DNA of 64,000 nucleotides, from assembly GCA_005503085.1 (NCBI GenBank), contig SCOI01000003.1, positions 62,001 to 126,000 on the forward strand, read 5' to 3'. Both the position numbers and the translations under genes were made by a program. The notes beneath the pieces were generated by a model that saw only the letters and a program-made list of their open reading frames with translations, was not told the origin of the DNA and searched no databases. Positions 61,883 to 64,000 of the stretch are shown piece after piece (positions within the stretch are counted from its first letter, which is position 1; each line of letters starts with the position of its first letter). The stretch is from Burkholderiales bacterium C2 (GTDB taxonomy: Bacteria > Pseudomonadota > Gammaproteobacteria > Burkholderiales > Burkholderiaceae_C).

Positions 61883-62761
61883 ATGCTTTATTTATCCGCG
61901 CTGATCAGCGGCCTGGGCCTGGGCAGCATGTATGGCTTGATGGCCCTGGGCTTTCACGTCACCCATGCGGTCTCGGGCACGGTCAACTTTGCCCAGGGCA
62001 GCTCGATGATGCTGGGGGCCGTGCTCTGCTATGCGCTGGCGCAGGGTGCCGGCTGGCCCCTGCCGCTGGCGGCGCTGCTGGCGCTGGCGGGCTGCGCGGC
62101 CTATGGCCTGCTGGTCGAGCGGCTGGCGGTGCGGCCTTTTGCGAGCCGCGGCTCGAACGCCTGGCTGATGTCCACCGTCGCTTTAGGCATCGTGTTGGAC
62201 AACCTGGTGATGTTCGCCTTCGGCAAGGAGCCGCGCAGCCTGCCCTCGCCGCTGGCGACGACGCCGATCGAGATGGGCGCGGTGGGTCTGGGCGTCTATC
62301 CGCTGCAGCTGCTGATCCCGCTGGTGGGCCTGGCGCTGGCCGGCGCGCTGCACTGGGTGGCGCGGCACACGCGCTGGGGCGTCGCGATGCTGGCCGTCGT
62401 GCAGAACCCGGCCGCGGCGCGGCTGATGGGCATCCCGATTCAACGCGTGATCGCGGTGGCTTTCGCGCTGTCGACGCTGTTCGCCGGCGTGGCCGGCGTG
62501 CTGATCGCGCCGCTGTTCAATGTGCATGCCGATATGGGCACGCTGTTCGGGCTGAAGGCCTTCGCGGTGGCGATGCTGGGCGGCATAGCCAGCGCCTGGG
62601 GTGTGATGGCGGCGGGCCTGCTGTTCGGTATCAGCGAGGCGCTGATCACCAGCACCCTGGGCTCCAGCTACACGCAGATCATCAGCTTTTCCCTCGTCAT
62701 CCTTTTGCTGGCGTGCAAACCCAATGGCCTGTTCGGCCGCATGGAAGTGAAGAAGGTATGA
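61883..62761 (+). CDS. livH: Liv-type ABC transporter permease
   Basis: A 292-residue inner-membrane permease of the LivH family with about eight helices: LGLGSMYGLMALGFHVTHAVSGTVNFAQGSSMMLGA, VVQNPAAARLMGIPIQRVIAVAF and AVAMLGGIASAWGVMAAGLLFG (the EAA-like coupling region). GAGGAAG precedes the ATG. The last 4 bp overlap the next gene. Confidence 0.93.
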   Translation: MLYLSALISGLGLGSMYGLMALGFHVTHAVSGTVNFAQGSSMMLGAVLCYALAQGAGWPLPLAALLALAGCAAYGLLVERLAVRPFASRGSNAWLMSTVALGIVLDNLVMFAFGKEPRSLPSPLATTPIEMGAVGLGVYPLQLLIPLVGLALAGALHWVARHTRWGVAMLAVVQNPAAARLMGIPIQRVIAVAFALSTLFAGVAGVLIAPLFNVHADMGTLFGLKAFAVAMLGGIASAWGVMAAGLLFGISEALITSTLGSSYTQIISFSLVILLLACKPNGLFGRMEVKKV

Positions 62762-64000
62762 CGGGAGGCAAGACCTGGCCCTGGATTGCAGGCCTTGCGG
62801 TGCTGGGCGCCGGACTGGTGCTGGCGACAACACTGAACGGCTATTACGTCTTCGTGCTGGCCCAGGTGGCCCTGCTGGCCCTGGTGGGCATCGGCCTGAA
62901 CGTGCTGATCGGCCTGTCCGGCCAGGTGTCCTTCGGGCACGTCGGCTTCTATGCGATCGGCGCCTATGCGGTGGCCATCCTGAGCGGCGCGGCCGGCTGG
63001 AGCTTCTGGGCTGCCTGGCCGGTGGCCCTGCTGGTCGCGGCGGCCGCCGGCGCGCTGCTGGCTTTGCCGGCGCTGCGCGTCAAGGAGCCTTACCTGGCGA
63101 TGATCACCATCGCCTTCGGCTTCATCGTCGAGCATGGGGCCGCCGAATGGCGCGGCCTGACGGGCGGGCAGAACGGGCTGATGGGCTATGGCGGCCCCAG
63201 CCTGGGCGGGCTGGCCTCGGGCGAGCGCGCGGTCGCGATGCTGGCGCTGATCGCGGCGGCCCTGGCCTTCGTCGGCTACTGCCTGCTGGCGCGCGGCCGC
63301 TGGGGCGCGGGCCTGCGCGCGGTGCGCGACAGCGAGACCGCGGCCGAGGCTATCGGCCTGAAGCCGCTGCCGATCAAGGTCGTGGCCTTTGCGGTTTCGG
63401 CCGGTCTGGCCGGCTTGGCCGGTGGCCTGTTCGCGCCGCTGGCGGGCATGGTGACGCCGGGCAGCTTTGCCTTTGTGCAGTCCATCCTCTTCGTGCTGGT
63501 GGTCGTGCTGGGCGGCGCCGGTTCGGCCATCGGCCCGCTGATCGGTGCGCTGATCGTGGGCCTGTTGCCCGAGGTCCTGAGCGGCATGGAGGAGTACCGG
63601 CTGCTGTTCTTCGGCGCCTTGCTGCTGGTCGTGCTGTGGGTGGCGCCGGATGGCGTGGCCGGTTTGCTGCAGCGCCTGTCGCAACACCTATGGCAACGAC
63701 GGGAGACGCCGCTGATGGCCGGCGGCGTGAGCTTGCCGCTCGTCTCGCGGGTGCGCCTAGGCCTGAGCGCAGAAGGCCTGGGCCGGATGTTTGGCGGCGT
63801 GCGTGCGGTGCATGAGCTGAGCTTTGTGGCCCAGCCCGGCGCGGTGACGGCCTTGATCGGCCCGAACGGCGCCGGCAAGACCACGGCGCTGAATCTGCTG
63901 AGCGGCTTCTACACGCCCAGCAGCGGCGGTTTCGCCCTGGGCGACAAGGCGCTGGCGGGCCAGCCGGCCCATGCGGTGGCGCGCGCCGGCCTGGCACGCA
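62758..64000 (+). CDS. Fused LivM permease-LivG ATPase, 3' partial
   Basis: At least 414 residues, running off the window. Residues 1-310 are a LivM permease (GIGLNVLIGLSGQVSFGHVGFYAIGAYAV, EPYLAMITIAFGFIVEH, VRDSETAAEAIGLKPLPIKVVAFAVSA, VVVLGGAGSAIGPLIGAL). Without a stop, a 30-residue linker leads into an ABC ATPase (LGRMFGGVRAVHELSF, Walker A GPNGAGKTT at about 369-377). The Walker B and signature motifs lie beyond the window. A LivF ATPase gene is expected next. Confidence 0.93.
   Translation, partial: MTGGKTWPWIAGLAVLGAGLVLATTLNGYYVFVLAQVALLALVGIGLNVLIGLSGQVSFGHVGFYAIGAYAVAILSGAAGWSFWAAWPVALLVAAAAGALLALPALRVKEPYLAMITIAFGFIVEHGAAEWRGLTGGQNGLMGYGGPSLGGLASGERAVAMLALIAAALAFVGYCLLARGRWGAGLRAVRDSETAAEAIGLKPLPIKVVAFAVSAGLAGLAGGLFAPLAGMVTPGSFAFVQSILFVLVVVLGGAGSAIGPLIGALIVGLLPEVLSGMEEYRLLFFGALLLVVLWVAPDGVAGLLQRLSQHLWQRRETPLMAGGVSLPLVSRVRLGLSAEGLGRMFGGVRAVHELSFVAQPGAVTALIGPNGAGKTTALNLLSGFYTPSSGGFALGDKALAGQPAHAVARAGLAR

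Overview
The window is a GC-rich, densely packed stretch of bacterial chromosome with about 57 protein genes, one cut by each window edge. No rRNA, tRNA, CRISPR array, transposase or prophage was seen. The gene families point to a betaproteobacterium of the order Burkholderiales, probably the Roseateles/Paucibacter/Rubrivivax group. The clues are YqjD/YqjE-type envelope proteins, PEP-CTERM exosortase substrates, a chrBA chromate locus, many c-di-GMP proteins and a Liv-type amide/amino-acid transporter under a GntR regulator. The taxonomic call is inference; no marker gene is present.

Layout. 1-6.6 kb: the C-terminus of an RTX-like protein, a dienelactone hydrolase, a two-component system divergent from a MipA/OmpV porin-like gene, a HAD hydrolase and a 6-phosphofructokinase. 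6.8-15.4 kb: a chemotaxis receptor, alanine dehydrogenase, a YqjD/YqjE/YqjK-like membrane trio interrupted by a REC-GGDEF-EAL gene, and a YgiQ-family radical SAM protein. 15.5-22.2 kb: a TetR repressor divergent from a complete RND tripartite efflux operon, sharing an operator that closely resembles the E. coli AcrR site. 22.2-27.8 kb: a TRIC channel, a cold-shock protein, a molybdopterin oxidoreductase and two small lipoproteins. 27.8-31.5 kb: a tyrosine-phosphatase-like protein and a LytS/LytTR operon with two kinases, the second lacking its phospho-acceptor histidine. 31.5-41.3 kb: hydrolases, a PEP-CTERM phosphodiesterase, a PilZ protein with no standard start codon, a TetR/DUF1134/metallo-hydrolase locus with twin operators, PhoX followed by a PEP-CTERM protein, a degenerate GGDEF protein and a globin. 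41.3-48 kb: a 1794-residue kinase/ATPase/GAF/PAS/GGDEF signalling protein and a lipase-like hydrolase.

48-54.6 kb holds the most striking system: seven co-directional genes with gaps of at most 39 bp, headed by chrB and chrA. They continue with a fused SOD-like/rhodanese protein, an ATP-grasp protein, a DMT transporter with a 63-residue tail containing 23 histidines, a small secreted protein and an aldo/keto reductase. A perfect 11-bp inverted repeat lies immediately before chrB. This looks like an extended chromate/metal-stress operon.

54.6-64 kb: a Tat-exported amidohydrolase with a Cys/His-rich tail, a TTC38-like TPR protein, then a flavin reductase, a GntR regulator and a polysaccharide-deacetylase-type hydrolase. 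A Liv-type ABC transporter is divergent from these. Matching ATTGTCGACAAT-type sites before gntR and in the divergent promoter tie the regulator to uptake and breakdown of one unidentified nitrogenous substrate.
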